Below, one piece after another: positions 25,159 to 36,584 of a stretch of DNA of 64,000 nt. The DNA lies in the NCBI GenBank assembly GCA_001931905.2, contig MSJI02000723.1, positions 1 through 64,000 of the forward strand. Reading direction: 5' to 3'. Below the pieces are notes generated by a model, which was given only the letters and a program-made list of their open reading frames with translations, was not told the DNA's origin and made no database searches. The stretch comes from Cladosporium sp. IMV 00045. Its lineage: Eukaryota; Ascomycota; Dothideomycetes; Cladosporiales; Cladosporiaceae. The position numbers and the translations under genes are program-made. Every line of letters begins with the position of its first letter. Within the stretch, counting starts at the first letter, position 1.

Positions 25159-26703
25159 CTACTGCGCGTTCGCCTTGCCCCGTCTCTTGTCCGTAGCCAT
25201 AAGCAACCACTGCATGGCAAAGCTGGCCGTGATACTAGCCAAAAGCATCGCGATCATAACCCACATGCTCCCGAGATAGACGGGATTTCTGTCAACGTCA
25301 CCTTCCCATCCTGAGAAAAGCGCATAGTTGGTGACGACGCTTCCCAAGTTCCCGAGGCCAGAAACGAGCGCTGATGCCGCCGCCACGCCGATTTCGCCGT
25401 GTCTCGGTTGGAAGATCTCCGCCGTCCATGTCATTGCAATTGGGACAGTGGGACCAAGTCCAAATCCGACGATGAGCAATCCGACGTATCTGCCCCATCT
25501 GGAAGCGACGTCATCGCCGGCGTAGGTCGCAATGAGAAGGCCTGCAATCTGCAAGGCGGTCGGGATGCTGAACCAAAGCGCACGCTGGCGGTGGAAGTGG
25601 TCGCTGATGGGCGTCACGCAGAGAATGCCGATCAAGTCGCAGATCCAAATAGGCGCGTAGAGCAAGCTAAGTTCGACACCCGAGAAGGAAGGGTTGATTG
25701 CGCGGAGAATGACGGTGCCGTAAGACTGAACGCCGTTGCCGACGCCGACAACGCCAAAGTACATGACGAAAAGCGGCCAGAAGCGCCAGTCAATCATGAC
25801 TTTCCAGAGGTCGCCGAGGGTCCAGTCTGCGCTGTGGTATGCTTGGCTGAGATCTTGGTAGTGCAGGACTGCATCTTCGCCTGTGAGAGCGGGCTTGGTG
25901 TCTGGGATAAATCTGTTGAGGAAGGTCTTCTTCTTTTCTTGGCCGGGCGGCAGAGGCCTGTCTGGGAGCCACCAGACCAAAGTGAATCCAATGACGAGAG
26001 TCACCAAGCCCCAGATCAGGAACATCCATTGAAAACCGACGAGTCCACCGAGGCCGTCCATCTTTTGGAAGCCCGCGCTCACAAGTCCAACGACAGCTGC
26101 AGAGACTTGAGATGCGGTGAAGTACCAGCCTATTCTTTTCGCCATCCTATGCGGTGGGTAGAACATGGTCAAGAAGAGGGACATGCCAGGCCACATGCCC
26201 GCTTCGACCGCACCGAGAAGGAGTCTCAGTACATAGTAGCCAGCGGCATTCTTCATGCCCACCATTGCCGTTCCGATGATTCCAACACTAATGACAATAC
26301 GCGCCAGCCAGACTGAAGGCGACAGCTTGCTCATTGCCAGATTGGAAGGCACCTCGACGATAACGTAGGAGACGTAGAATAAAGCCAAACCCGTCGACAC
26401 TTGGTGAGCTGTGATGTTGAGTTGCGTACCGAGGTCATGGCCTTCCTGCGTATTCATCGTCTGAGCGAGACCGACGTTAGATCTCACGGCGGAGCATAGG
26501 AAGTATAGAACCCAGAATGGCGGGATGATCCTGAGGTCCAGTTTGCGATATAATCTGCGCGTACGAGTCGAGTCCATGGGTCCTTCGAGCGAGATTTGTT
26601 GGCCATCGTCTTGCTCCACTCGAGACTCTTTGGTATGGTGGCCATTTTGCTGAAAGTTCCCAGCAGACGCAATCGCGCCGTCTGCTCTATTCGTCTCCGC
26701 CAT
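25159..26703 (-). CDS. MFS transporter, anion:cation symporter family, copy A
   Basis: Single-exon 514-aa major facilitator with about 12 hydrophobic segments, a soluble N-terminus of about 55 residues and a central loop around residues 250-300 (PDRPLPPGQEKKK). The opening LDLRIIPPFWVLYFLC, the GMWPGMSLFLTMFYP segment and the PTVPIAMTWTAE segment resemble the Dal5/Tna1-type ACS group, which carries organic anions such as allantoate, nicotinate or other carboxylates. The substrate is not readable from sequence. It is divergent from the small unknown gene at 27523, with 819 bp between. By eye it differs from the copy B protein at 8 of 514 positions, all conservative or near the loop and ends. 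Confidence 0.9.
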   Translation of the reverse strand: MAETNRADGAIASAGNFQQNGHHTKESRVEQDDGQQISLEGPMDSTRTRRLYRKLDLRIIPPFWVLYFLCSAVRSNVGLAQTMNTQEGHDLGTQLNITAHQVSTGLALFYVSYVIVEVPSNLAMSKLSPSVWLARIVISVGIIGTAMVGMKNAAGYYVLRLLLGAVEAGMWPGMSLFLTMFYPPHRMAKRIGWYFTASQVSAAVVGLVSAGFQKMDGLGGLVGFQWMFLIWGLVTLVIGFTLVWWLPDRPLPPGQEKKKTFLNRFIPDTKPALTGEDAVLHYQDLSQAYHSADWTLGDLWKVMIDWRFWPLFVMYFGVVGVGNGVQSYGTVILRAINPSFSGVELSLLYAPIWICDLIGILCVTPISDHFHRQRALWFSIPTALQIAGLLIATYAGDDVASRWGRYVGLLIVGFGLGPTVPIAMTWTAEIFQPRHGEIGVAAASALVSGLGNLGSVVTNYALFSGWEGDVDRNPVYLGSMWVMIAMLLASITASFAMQWLLMATDKRRGKANAQ

Positions 26704-27522
26704 TGTGATAGTTAAGATGAATGGTTCCCTTCACCGTCCAAAAAAATGATGAGCAATATGCCTTGTATATGTGCTGGAGCAAAAAATCGCCGTTTTCGGA
26801 CCTATAGCGGAGAGTCATCTTATCAGACTTCGATCGTACGGAAAGAGCCGAGTGACAAGACTGTTCGGCGACCTGCAAGTGCTCTGGATGTTGTTCGAGA
26901 ACAGCACGCAAAAGGTGTTTTTGAGAGGAACGATTTTCCCTGGGGCGAAATATGACATGTTTCCTTTGTCATCACGGCAATATTCTATTTGAGACAGTTC
27001 CTAGTCGCCGGCATGGTCAATTACTCGACTCTCTTGGCTGAAGAACACCGTTGCTTGCTGGTGGAGCCGGCCTCTCAGCTCCTTGGCCAAGAAGAAACGC
27101 TTCGTCGAACCACACCTTTCGGGACTATGGTTGCGCTTCGATGGGAGCATTTATGGAGGCTTTTCACAGTATCATGCAACATTTAAAGCCATCTTTTCAT
27201 CAAAGTGGCTATGTTTGTTCTCATACTGATACCTTGCAGCGCCGAGGCGGCCGTGCACTCCCAGCCCAAATCCTTCGAGCGCTGGATCCTTCCCAAAGCA
27301 GAAATGATCTTCAGCTCGAAGGATTGCGCCTCTCCGACAGTGGTGCTCCGCGCCTCTGCGAAGTGACATCAAAGCTCCCTAGATGTGCCAGCTCGAAGTT
27401 GTATAAAGCAGAGGTAGACCTCGTTCTGAGAAGTCGAAGTAGTTTCTTAGAACCAGCAACCATTCTTAAAGCCATACGATAAACAACACCACATCACTTT
27501 AGTCCTTCAACAAACCGCAACC
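26704..27522. promoter_or_regulatory. Divergent promoter region, MFS / unknown protein (copy A)
   Basis: 819 bp between divergent starts; no gene is supported. The plus-strand end is a CA-rich leader (cttcaacaaaccgcaacc) directly before the ATG at 27523, typical of fungal 5' untranslated regions. Copy B keeps the same arrangement. Confidence 0.4.
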
Positions 27523-28338
27523 ATGGCCACACCGAGCAATTCCAAGATCAACGACTCAACGCACTTCGACTCTGAGTCTGAAGATTCTCTGCCAGTCGTC
27601 TCATTGCCGGCTGATTCGAATGCATACAAAGTCGACTTTACTTGGAAAAAGTTCAAGGGCGTTGTCACCGATCACAAGACCAACAAACAGATCATGCACG
27701 TCGACTGCATGAACATGACCAAACCCCATCTCAAGTACCTGGGCCCTGACAATGAGCTGATCGGCACATCATCATTTAACTGGGTCTCTATTCATGCCGA
27801 ATGCGAAGTCCGCGGGCGGGCCAAGAAGCTTCAGGCGATGAAGCGCATGCACACGGAATACACATATCTGTCCGACGCTTTCGCAGACGGCGGCCTTCCT
27901 GTGCCGATGTACTGGACGACCTCATCTGGTATGTGCTCAAGCCTTGGTTCCCGTTAGCTCATCACATAGACCATCTTACTGATCCGTTGAACAGGCTTCA
28001 AGCACTACGACTTCATCCTTCTGGACTCCAACAAGGAGGCCATAGCACGCTTCCGCAGCAACGTTTGGATGGTCAAGAAGCTGGGCATCATCGAGTTCAT
28101 GGGCGAATACAGCGCAAAGACCAAAGAGGAGATCACCATCACCGCCATCACCGTCTACTACAACTTCTGGCTGCGATTCAACAACATCTTCCAGCTCGGT
28201 GGTGCCATGTTCAGCAAAGTTGGTCCGCTTGATGCGAACGACCCCAACGGTGTGCAGATGGAGAATGTGTCAACCAAGAGCGCCGATGGCCGCACAAATA
28301 TGGATACGCCTGCATCCTCAAATACTGCGACGATCTGA
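27523..28338 (+). CDS. Conserved fungal protein of unknown function, copy A
   Basis: Two exons, 27523-27928 and 27995-28338, 249 aa; the 66-bp intron has a GTATGT donor and an ACAG acceptor. I do not recognise the family by name. Residues 25-200 alternate short hydrophobic strands with polar turns (YKVDFTWKKFKGVVTD, FILLDSNKEAIARFRSN), then a hydrophobic C-terminal helix (ITAITVYYNFWLRFNNIF). This layout resembles tubby/LURP-like 12-strand barrels around a central helix, a tentative structural comparison only. The N-terminal 20 and C-terminal 40 residues are Ser/Asp/Asn-rich and are where most differences from copy B fall. There is no signal peptide. Divergent from the MFS gene. Confidence 0.8.
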
Positions 28339-28496
28339 TAAATAGCAGCTGCGTGCATAGTTGGAGGATCGTTGAATTGTTTCTTTTGGGGAGGTTTATT
28401 CCAAGATAGAAGGGCTTGATTTTTCAGCGACATTCACGCGTTATGATTCGAAAGACTACTTAGAGATACCACATTTCATATGTCAAATATGCCTTT

Positions 28497-29698
28497 TTAC
28501 TGCAATATCAACCTTTCAGACACTCGATCCTCAAGAAACTCCAAAATCACGTCGTAGTAAGCACTCGCGTTAAGATGCAAGCTCGGTGCATGGCCAGAGT
28601 TCGGCTGCAGATAGGTCGCGAACTTGGTCGAAAAAGGGAAATCGACTGCAGCTGGCTCTAGGATACCTGTGCAGTTGCCGCCGCAAAAGGTTGTGTCCGA
28701 ATCGCCTGTTGTAAGCTGCGAAAGTTTATCAGCATTGGCATGTCCAATTACTGTGAAAATCAATGCCGTGTTCCGCAATCTTCTTTACTTACCAGGACAG
28801 GCCCTTTGAACTCCGGCGCGACTAGTGATGGCACGCCCAAAGTGAGAAGCTCACCGACCGCGAACGGCGCTTTGGATTCTTCACCCTTCGCCAAAACCTC
28901 TGGCTCGAAGTACGGGTGCTTGAAGCAGTGATATTGCAACGTCAACTCGTCAGCCCAGGTAAGGATGCCTGCACTGTGATTCGCCCACAGCCTAGGGCGG
29001 TTCTCTCTGGTGAGATGTAAATTAGTCGCAATGGCGTATCCGCCGCTGAAAGACAAATTGTGTGAAAGGCCAGTGAGAACTACGCCGTCACTGAGTTCGG
29101 GACGTTTGGAGATCAAGACGTTGGTCAGGATTGAGCCGAAGGAGTAGCCTACGTGTAGGACTCTACCGCTTGGTTTAGGCAATCTCGTGTGTAGTTGACC
29201 GGAACGCAGAAGTCGAGTGATCTCGATGAGCACCGCGGCTTGGATGTCTGTCTGTAGGCTCCTGTAAGGGTCGCCAGAGCTTGATAGACCGGTGCCGGGA
29301 CGGCTCCAATGCAGGGTGGCATAACCAGCCTTTGTGGCGGCACGGATGTAGTTGTACTTGCTGTCATATCCGCCGAAGTCCCAGTATGATTTGTCAGTAC
29401 CGACACCATGCGTTAGGATCTGGACATCTTGGCTTGCGATCGATGTAGTATGTTCAGTGCAGAAGGAGGCATCGATGGTGAATGTGACGGTGACGTTTTC
29501 AGACCCGGAGAACGGTGACACGGTGTTGTTCGTCGATCGGCGAGAGATTTCAACCAAGAGTTGTACTGAATCGAAGTGATTCGAGAACTCTGGGAACGCA
29601 GGTGTATAAGATGGTGCGGTAACGGTGATAGGTGTTTGGATATCAGTGCACGAATAAGCGTATGCAACGCTTGCAAAGCCAATGAAGTGCAACAACAT
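28497..29698 (-). CDS. Secreted alpha/beta hydrolase, copy A
   Basis: Two exons, 29698-28793 and 28715-28497, giving 374 aa; the 77-bp intron has a GTAAGT donor and a GCAG acceptor in phase 0. Residues 1-15 (LLHFIGFASVAYA) form a signal peptide, so the enzyme is probably secreted. The nucleophile elbow is GYSFGS near residue 170, a histidine candidate is in NSGHAPSLH near the C-terminus, and an acidic candidate is in TTGDSD, next to a CGGNC pair. An HGVGTDKSYWDFGG block near residue 95 fits the oxyanion-hole HG motif. The substrate is unknown. The start is the ATG shared with copy B; an extra upstream ATG is in frame only in copy B. Confidence 0.85.
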
Positions 29699-30781
29699 TG
29701 CTGAAGGATACTGTCATTTGAGGTGATTAAGTGAAGTAGCTTTTGATGTGGAAGAGAGCGAAGGCGATGGACCTTTTTATATCTTCGAGACCAAGCGGCG
29801 AAGTACTAGGTCGGGTCATTCATATCGATCTCCCTTGTCAATATAGCAGCGCAATTGATACGCACAAACGGATGCCACTCGTCATATAACAAGGGTAGTG
29901 AGAGTCACTCTGGTGATGCTGACAGCAGTATGCATTGCTCTGCAAGTGACCACTTAGCAGACTGAAACCGCCGCTGACTAAGGTTGCAATCTTTCTGCAA
30001 TTAGATGAGTCTGCATGCTCCCTCCGCGTTATCAAGATATGGTAGTACCAGGTTGACAGTAATCTGGGGCCCAAAGATCTCACTTCCTGCGATTGTTAGT
30101 GCTGGCGGTTATTGCACCAGGCACCGAGCGCTAGTCACGCCATCGGTATACGTGGTGACATCGGGACTGATTTGTTCAGGCAAAGACAGATTTCAGCATG
30201 GTGGTCTATGTAGTTAGGCGCCATGTACGATAATCTCGGGCAATAGCAAAGGTCGAGATTGCTTATGACAGTAAATACAAGGACCCAAAGCAGAAGACAG
30301 ACAATGGTATGGCGAAAGAACTTTTTTTTTGTTGTCTGGCTGCTAATGTCATCAGTCTTGTAGGACTTTTTTTCCCTCCCCATTCCTCTTTTGAACAAGT
30401 TTGAAAGTGTGCGCAGAGCTCTTGTTACGAAGATAACAAAAATTGAAAAAACATCGCAGATGTCATGACTATCGTCCAGTGAGAACTGTACATCCATTTC
30501 AAGGGATGCAGCCTGTGATGAAGCTGGAATTCTTTTGTGTGAGTTGTATGTCAACCTTGCATACAAGCATCTGCTACAGTTTTAGTACCTTGTACGGGTG
30601 TGGCGCAGGCCGTGCAGCACTGGTGCAGAGCAGCTGTGATGCTCTCGTGTCAGCATCATTCCTGTCGTAAAAGCACGATAACATCGCTAAGAAAGAATGG
30701 TGAAGCCGCGATGTCGACGTACGCGAATCAATCAGCAGGCGGCAGTTCAAGACAGCATAACGGCAACGTCTGTGAGTCTCC
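29699..30781. other. Intergenic region, hydrolase to ankyrin remnant
   Basis: No supported gene. Alignment with copy B holds up to about 30302; beyond that the sequence is unique to copy A. Confidence 0.45.
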
Positions 30782-31090
30782 ATGGATCTTTGCAATGTCA
30801 TTCAGAGACTGAGGGAAGACAACAACACCAGCTACTACGGCGACGCTCAACGGAAAGAAGACGAGAATGCAAACCAAAAGCAGAAGAATGAGAAACTTTT
30901 GCGAGCCGCTGCGAGCGGCCAGCTGATCCGACTTGGACATCTCAAAGTTGGAGCGGATTTTGACTATGAAGACGAGAACGGCTGGACCGCACTGCACATG
31001 GCCGCCTTCCATCGATATGACAAGGTCGCAGAAGCCTTGATACAGGCGGGAGCCGACGTTAATGCACGATCAAAAGACGATAGCCTTTAA
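30782..31090 (+). pseudogene. Ankyrin-repeat gene remnant, present only in copy A
   Basis: 102-codon open frame whose C-terminal half is one ankyrin repeat, ENGWTALHMAAFHRYDKVAEALIQAGADVNARS, preceded by a degenerate LLRAAASGQL...LGADF-type unit and a charged KQKNEK stretch. Ankyrin proteins normally have several repeats; here the frame stops straight after the start of the next one, so it looks like a truncated remnant. It could also be the first exon of a gene whose rest is lost. The corresponding place in copy B holds unrelated, shorter sequence. Confidence 0.55.
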
Positions 31091-31216
31091 TCGGCTACCG
31101 AGTGAGCTGCGTTTTGTCAGCTGTTTAGCAAAGCTCATGACGTGCGTAGCCTTGCAAAGCTCCCAATTTTGTCTGAAGAAATGTTAATATATATAATTTT
31201 GTATCCTGTACTAAGC

Positions 31217-31335
31217 ACATACGACCATAGGTCAGTGAAAACTGGGCATCCCGTCCGCTCTGCCATACATAAGCACTGAACCGGGCGACTAGTACTAGAG
31301 CGGGTGACCATCTGGGAATCCCGCCTGTTGTATGT
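31217..31335 (+). rRNA. 5S ribosomal RNA, copy A
   Basis: 119 nt beginning ACATACGACCATAG and ending TGTTGTATGT, so the 5' and 3' ends pair in the standard terminal stem. GGTCAGTG pairs with CACTGAACC as helix II, and the internal CCCGTCCGCTC and GGGTGACCA blocks match filamentous-ascomycete 5S genes with their internal RNA polymerase III promoter. A T run follows directly as terminator. One base differs from copy B. Confidence 0.95.
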
Positions 31336-31340
31336 TTTTG
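31335..31340 (+). terminator. Pol III T-run terminator after 5S rRNA (copy A)
   Basis: A run of T begins at the 3' end of the 5S gene, as expected for RNA polymerase III termination. Confidence 0.6.
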
Positions 31341-34097
31341 TTCTTTTGCTCCCACGGCTCCTTGTGAGTATTCCTGTGATCTTTTGGCCCGAAGGATGAA
31401 CATCGGTCGGCCAACCTCACGGGAAGGGCGATAGGGCTAATATGAGACATGGTACTGGCGGTCACCATGCCCCGTGCTCCCTGTAATGCTAGTGACAAAG
31501 AAAGTCTGGTAGAAGTTTCTGGGGCTTCCATCAGTTGAAAGTAGCGTGGTCGAAACGCAGACGTCTAGACTTTGGTAGCCTGGCGAGCCTGGCTTCCGAC
31601 TTCCGCTTCAGAGCCGTGAAGATGACATTTTACCAGAAGCCACATGTATGTAACGGGTAAGTGCGCTCAAGTCATGGTTAAATTTTGAGTGTGGCTTGTC
31701 TGCCTAGTCGCGCAGGCTCGGACGGCGAGGTTATGCCTTGCTCGGCAGCAGATGCCATTGTGCTGGACTAGGCAGGTCATTATTGATGAGCCAAGCGCCA
31801 AGGCCCATGTGGTGAGAGATGAGCGTGATGGGATCCAACAGTGACATATCGAGGCTGTGCGAACGCTGCGGCCGCACCAGGATGTCCACCATCGCGTGGT
31901 GTTCTAGCGTACTGTGGCTGCAAGGGCTGCACCGCTACCTTCCGTGGCTGGGACCGTGATAACCAATTTGGCCGAGACCATTCGGAAGGCTAGCGACGGA
32001 AGGATTTCGATTTGAGATAACCACCTACTGTTAAGAGAATGAGGACCGAAGCATTCCTCGACTCAGACATGGGTATAAGTGGACTTGACCCTGTCCAGCA
32101 CTTGGGTACCGAGGTAAAACAAGTGGTGAAAGCTCGGTAAGAGGAAGGATTCCCACATTCATAAGGATCGCATGCTCTATGGAATGCTGTTGAACAAAAA
32201 TTGCAAAAGATTGTAACCAGGGCAGGGAATCGAATCATGCAGCCCTATACTTTTTGCGGGTTTGGAAGCTCCCAGCGGATTGGCGCTTGTGGGGTTTTCT
32301 AGAACAGACGGCGTGGTTAAGCTTTTGCTCACTATCAGAATGACGATGATCTGTCGGGATCGTGCTCGGTATGCAACGAGAAGGAGCCGCCAGGCCGTTG
32401 CTCTGGCCAGAAGAGGATATGATCGGAGGTGCCAAATGATCCCCATAGTAGTGACCTTGCTGACATTTAACCGTTGCGGCACGGAAGCAGTGTTGAGGTG
32501 TCAACGGCTCCGGGACTGGGCACTCTTTGAGCGATAGTTGCAAGGATAGGGATATGTAAGGTGGACCCTTCGACGCAAGGAATTTCTAAGGCTCGTAAAA
32601 TCGCGTATCAGGGTGTGACGCTCGGCTAGGAGGTTCCGAGACGGCCTGCAGATGTTACCGATCATTCGTTAGGGCTTGCGGGGGCTCAGTGTCCAGTGCA
32701 AGGGTTGGCCTCGTGGATCAAATCACTAAGAACGTAGTGGCAGCACGTTAAGTGATTCTTCCATGCTCAGCCACGATACCGAGATTACCAATGTGCCTCA
32801 CCGGGGTCAGTTCATGGCATCGTGGCATCGTGGCATCCTTGCAGTGCTCGCGGCTCGACTTGCACTTGGACGCTGATCAACCGCACGGCACGATGCGAAG
32901 GAACAAACGGTTTTCATAAGGGCCATCGCATTGTGCCTTGGTGCCATGCCACTGTGGCTGCATGCAGTCTAGCTAGGGCATACATAGACGGCAAGCTTGA
33001 CTTCCGCTGGCTGTCGATAGTGACGCTTTTCTACAGAAGCGGCGTCGAGTGGCTTTCGCACGGCTATGCGCTCGGTTGGGCAAGGAAGATCAGTGCTCGG
33101 AGGAGCAGACTCCGCCATGAGAGCAATGACGATATGAAGTGAGGTCAAGCTTTTCACTGCGGTTAACTCGGGTGGGCTCTGCGGGCGGGCGAGAACGAGG
33201 CTCGTTCCCTCGCGAGCGTCACATACCCAGTGGTTAGGAGACTGTCGGCTCGCAGCAACCGAGCGCGCTGCTGTTATCAAATCGCGCCAAACAAGAAGGT
33301 TTCACTGGCAGCATCGGCTCAAGGGTTGCATAGACGCCCGAAAAAGAAACAACGGGCCTTGACTTCGAGCGTGTCATGTTCGGTACGAGCACAACAACGA
33401 GCAAATATGCTCACATGGCGGCTGCCGCCGGCCACCATTCATCCACCAAGTGGAATAGCCAAGCCGTCAAGTGCAACGTTTCCAAGACGATCGCCCAGCT
33501 TGCCGCAAAGAGAGGGCCTTTCGCTCGCATCCGCAGAGCCTATCCTGTTGTGACGAGCCGTCTGCCGTCTCACCCGCATTCACTACGGAGACGCCAGGCA
33601 CAACGGCTTCTTCCCAGGCAGAACAGGGTCTGATGGCTGCCGCCACGATCTGCGCCCACATATCATACCGACCCCGAGGCCACAGCCTGGTAGCCACAAC
33701 CAATGCGAGTGCCAAGTTGTGCTCCAGAGACCCATCGTACAGGTGCCAAGGATCTCTACCGGCGGATTTTTGTGTTGCGGCTCCCTGCTCGAGCGTTATG
33801 GGCAATGCAAAACTCGTCGGCCCTTGGCGGGGCTCTCAATTGTCGAGCGAAGAGAGGACGGAGACGGCGAAGGAGTTTAGGAATTGCAGAACCTGCGAGC
33901 TCCAGTCAGTCAGGCTCGGTGGCTTCAACAAAAGAGACCCAAATCGCTTTGGCTTTCGTCGAACTACGTTTCTCTTTCTGGCATTCTTTCACTTCGAAAC
34001 ACTCGCTTCCCTCGACGCTCTCTGATTGACCGTTTTCCCCTGCCTCCGCGGAACAGCTGGCTGGGTGCTGCCCGATCTATTCTTACTTCCACAAGAC
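31341..34097. other. Gene-free stretch, right end of copy A and upstream of the Zn2Cys6 gene
   Basis: 2.7 kb with only short open frames. The part up to 33621 is well conserved in copy B despite lacking a recognisable gene, including a direct repeat of GTGGCATC units at about 32814-32838. 33622-34097 is unique DNA and probably promoter and leader of the Zn2Cys6 gene. Confidence 0.45.
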
Positions 34098-36584
34098 ATG
34101 CCTCCCCGCCCTTTACGCCCCAAAGACGAGGGCAGTATGGTCGACGGCATCGATACACCACCAGAAACTAAATCCTCAAAACGCCGTGCTGTATCGTCAG
34201 CTTGCATTCCTTGTAGAAAGCGTAAATCCAAGGTCAGTCCTAGCTTTTGACGAAGAAAATTGACGAATTCGCGCTAAGTATGGTTACAGTGCGATGGAGG
34301 CGGGCCATCATGCTCAACATGCACTGCTGTCTACCGGACAGAGTGCTTCTACGACCAGGATAGCGACCATCGTCGCAAAGGTGCTCTCAAGCGAGACATT
34401 CAATCATTGCAACAACGAAACGATGCTTTGGATGTGATTGTGGCTTCTCTTCGTGCCCTCCCCGAATCAGACTCGATCAATTTACTTCACAGCATACGCA
34501 GTGATGACAACAACGAAGGCATCGCGGCCTCATTGCAAACGAATGTTCGTTTGCCGCACAGTTTCGGTCCACAAACATTAGAATCGGAGTTTGTTCAGCA
34601 TTTGACGCATCCCGACTCAGCGAGAGCCCAATCCGACGTGCCTTCAAGCGACCCTTCCCTCTCACCCGCACATTACAGACCGAATGGCGAGGACCATCCA
34701 TCTGGAGGAGGTATCACCTACCAAAACCCGAGTTTCTGGTTCAGAACACCGCCGGACCCGGAATTTATAGAACATCTACTGGATCTATACTTCACCTGGG
34801 TACATCCATTTTACCAGCTGTTTTCTCAGGATCGGTTCCTCATGGACTTCAAGCGTGGCGAGACAGGGCACTGCAGTGCACTGCTTGTCAATGTCATCTG
34901 CGCCTTCGGCTGTCATTATTCTGACAGATTGGCTGCACGTGCTGATGCCGACGATCCTCTGAGTGTCGGCGAGCATTTCTTTGCAGAGGCTAAACGGCTA
35001 TTGGATCTGGACGAGAAACCATCATTAACAATGGTGCAAGCACTGGGAATCATGAGCTTTAGAGAGACGTCTCGCGGGCGAGACAGCAATGGCTATCAAT
35101 ACACGGGCAGATGTCTGCGCGTGGCATTAGAGATGGGTCTGCATCTATCTGTCATGAGCAGCAACCTGCGCCCGGCAGAATTCGAGGCTCGAAAAATCAC
35201 CTTCTGGGGCGTTTTCAACACAGAGACGTGAGTTGCCACCTATTATCATCCGTTTCAAGCATGTTTTTGGGCTGTACTGACAAACCACAGCATATGTTCC
35301 GTTGGTATGGGCCGGCTGTCACAACTTCCTCGCGCCGCTGCAGATATCGACAGGCCTACACTAAGCGAACGCTCAGAGATGCAACCCTGGCGTCCTTATC
35401 AAGATACTAACGCACCCATAAATGCGGCCGCAGAGCAGCCTGGTCGATACATGAGCTTCGTACACTGCCTAAGTGATCTTTCAGAGATTGCAAGCGACAT
35501 GGTTAACACTTTCTACGCCCCACGCGAGCGATTCACCAGCCGGAGACTCTCGACCACTTACGAGGCTTATCAGAACTGGTACAACAAACTGCCACAGCAT
35601 TTCCGATTAGAGCATACTTCATTACCTCAGGTGCTTGTTTTGCACATGTACTATTATGCCTGCGTCTTACAGTGAGCATCATCAAAACCCCAATCCCCCA
35701 GTTTTGACAAGCTAACATTGGCTACCAGTCTCTTCCGACCTTACATTAAGCTTGATCTGCGAGGGGCAAACCTCTTCCCCAGGGACACATGTACCTTCTG
35801 TGCCAACGAGATCTCTGCACTCACAAACGCCTTGCGGGCAATGTATGGCCTGCGCCGTGTCTGCCTTCCTGTAACGGGTTTCCTGCTCTCGGCCAGCACT
35901 ATTCACCTGCTCAACTTGCCTTCTGAGACGTCTGGCCGACACCTTTGCCAGGCTATGCACGATCTATCCACCATGTCTACGAACCACGTATTTGCGGGTA
36001 GATGCGTCGACATCATTCGCTCATTGGCATCCAAATGGCAAATCAAACTACCGGAAGACGCACCAACCATCTCATTGACTCGGCCAAGCGGACGCACGTC
36101 AAACTCGCCCAAATCTGCCTTTTATTCGGCTTCAATTCCTCGCCAAAACTCGTCACAGTCCGGTACCAGGTCGGCAGAGTCGCAAGAGTCACAATCAAGC
36201 AACCAGAGCCACCACGACTCACCTTTTGCCCCACCTGAACAATCGTCGCAGCAGAACCCGGGGTCTGGCCAATACTACGGCGACCACTTTCCTTCCATCG
36301 ACGAAGTTTCCATGCAGCAATCGTACTGGCTACCATTCCCGGTGCAGAGCATGCCAAACGCCCAGCTTCCAGAGTCTCACGTAACCAACACATTGGGTTT
36401 CACCAACATGCATGGCGATTCGCAGTGGCAACAACAACAGCAACACCAGCAACAATATACGGTGCCGACGCAGACCCCCTCGATGCAGCAGCATTTGTCA
36501 CAGCAGCTCTACTCTCGTCAGCAACCGACACCCGTACATGCTGACCAGTACATGAGCCATGGCTACGACGATTGGCATATGTAG
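34098..36584 (+). CDS. Zn2Cys6 transcription factor with fungal-specific regulatory domain
   Basis: Four exons: 34098-34232, 34290-35227, 35291-35671 and 35729-36584, giving 769 aa. The introns are 57, 63 and 57 bp with consensus ends, and all phases agree. The binuclear zinc cluster uses Cys36, 39, 46, 53, 56 and 64 (CIPCRKRKSK, then CDGGGPSCSTC), and intron 1 lies immediately before Cys46. A short linker with a QSLQQRNDAL heptad follows. The fungal-specific regulatory (middle homology) region spans about 180-480, with DLYFTWVHPFYQLFSQDRF and ALEMGLHLS typical of the family. The C-terminal 200 residues are Ser/Gln-rich with poly-Gln, a probable activation region. The DNA-binding segment and domain layout resemble NirA/NIT4-type regulators, but I do not assign that name firmly. 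Nuclear by inference. Confidence 0.9.

Larger units (their letters stand above)
18766..33621. repeat. Copy A of a 14.5-15 kb repeated block
   Basis: This block recurs in the same order and orientation at 45410-59940: YVH1, HET, MFS, unknown protein, hydrolase, 5S rRNA. Its limits are set by where copy B starts and stops at the runs of N. The outer few hundred bases at each end are almost identical between copies, while the interior differs by substitutions, small indels and one large replacement (about 30303-31212 against 57146-57541). Copy A is continuous with flanking unique DNA on both sides, so it is the securely placed copy. Confidence 0.93.

Noticed and set aside
32221..32250. Sequence with a TTCGATTCCC-like T-arm on the minus strand (also in copy B)
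   Set aside because: No T-stem pairing and no cloverleaf around it.
33467..33805. Minus-strand open frame of 112 codons at the right edge of copy A
   Set aside because: It starts at TTG, has no domain, and most of it lies in the gene-free conserved stretch.
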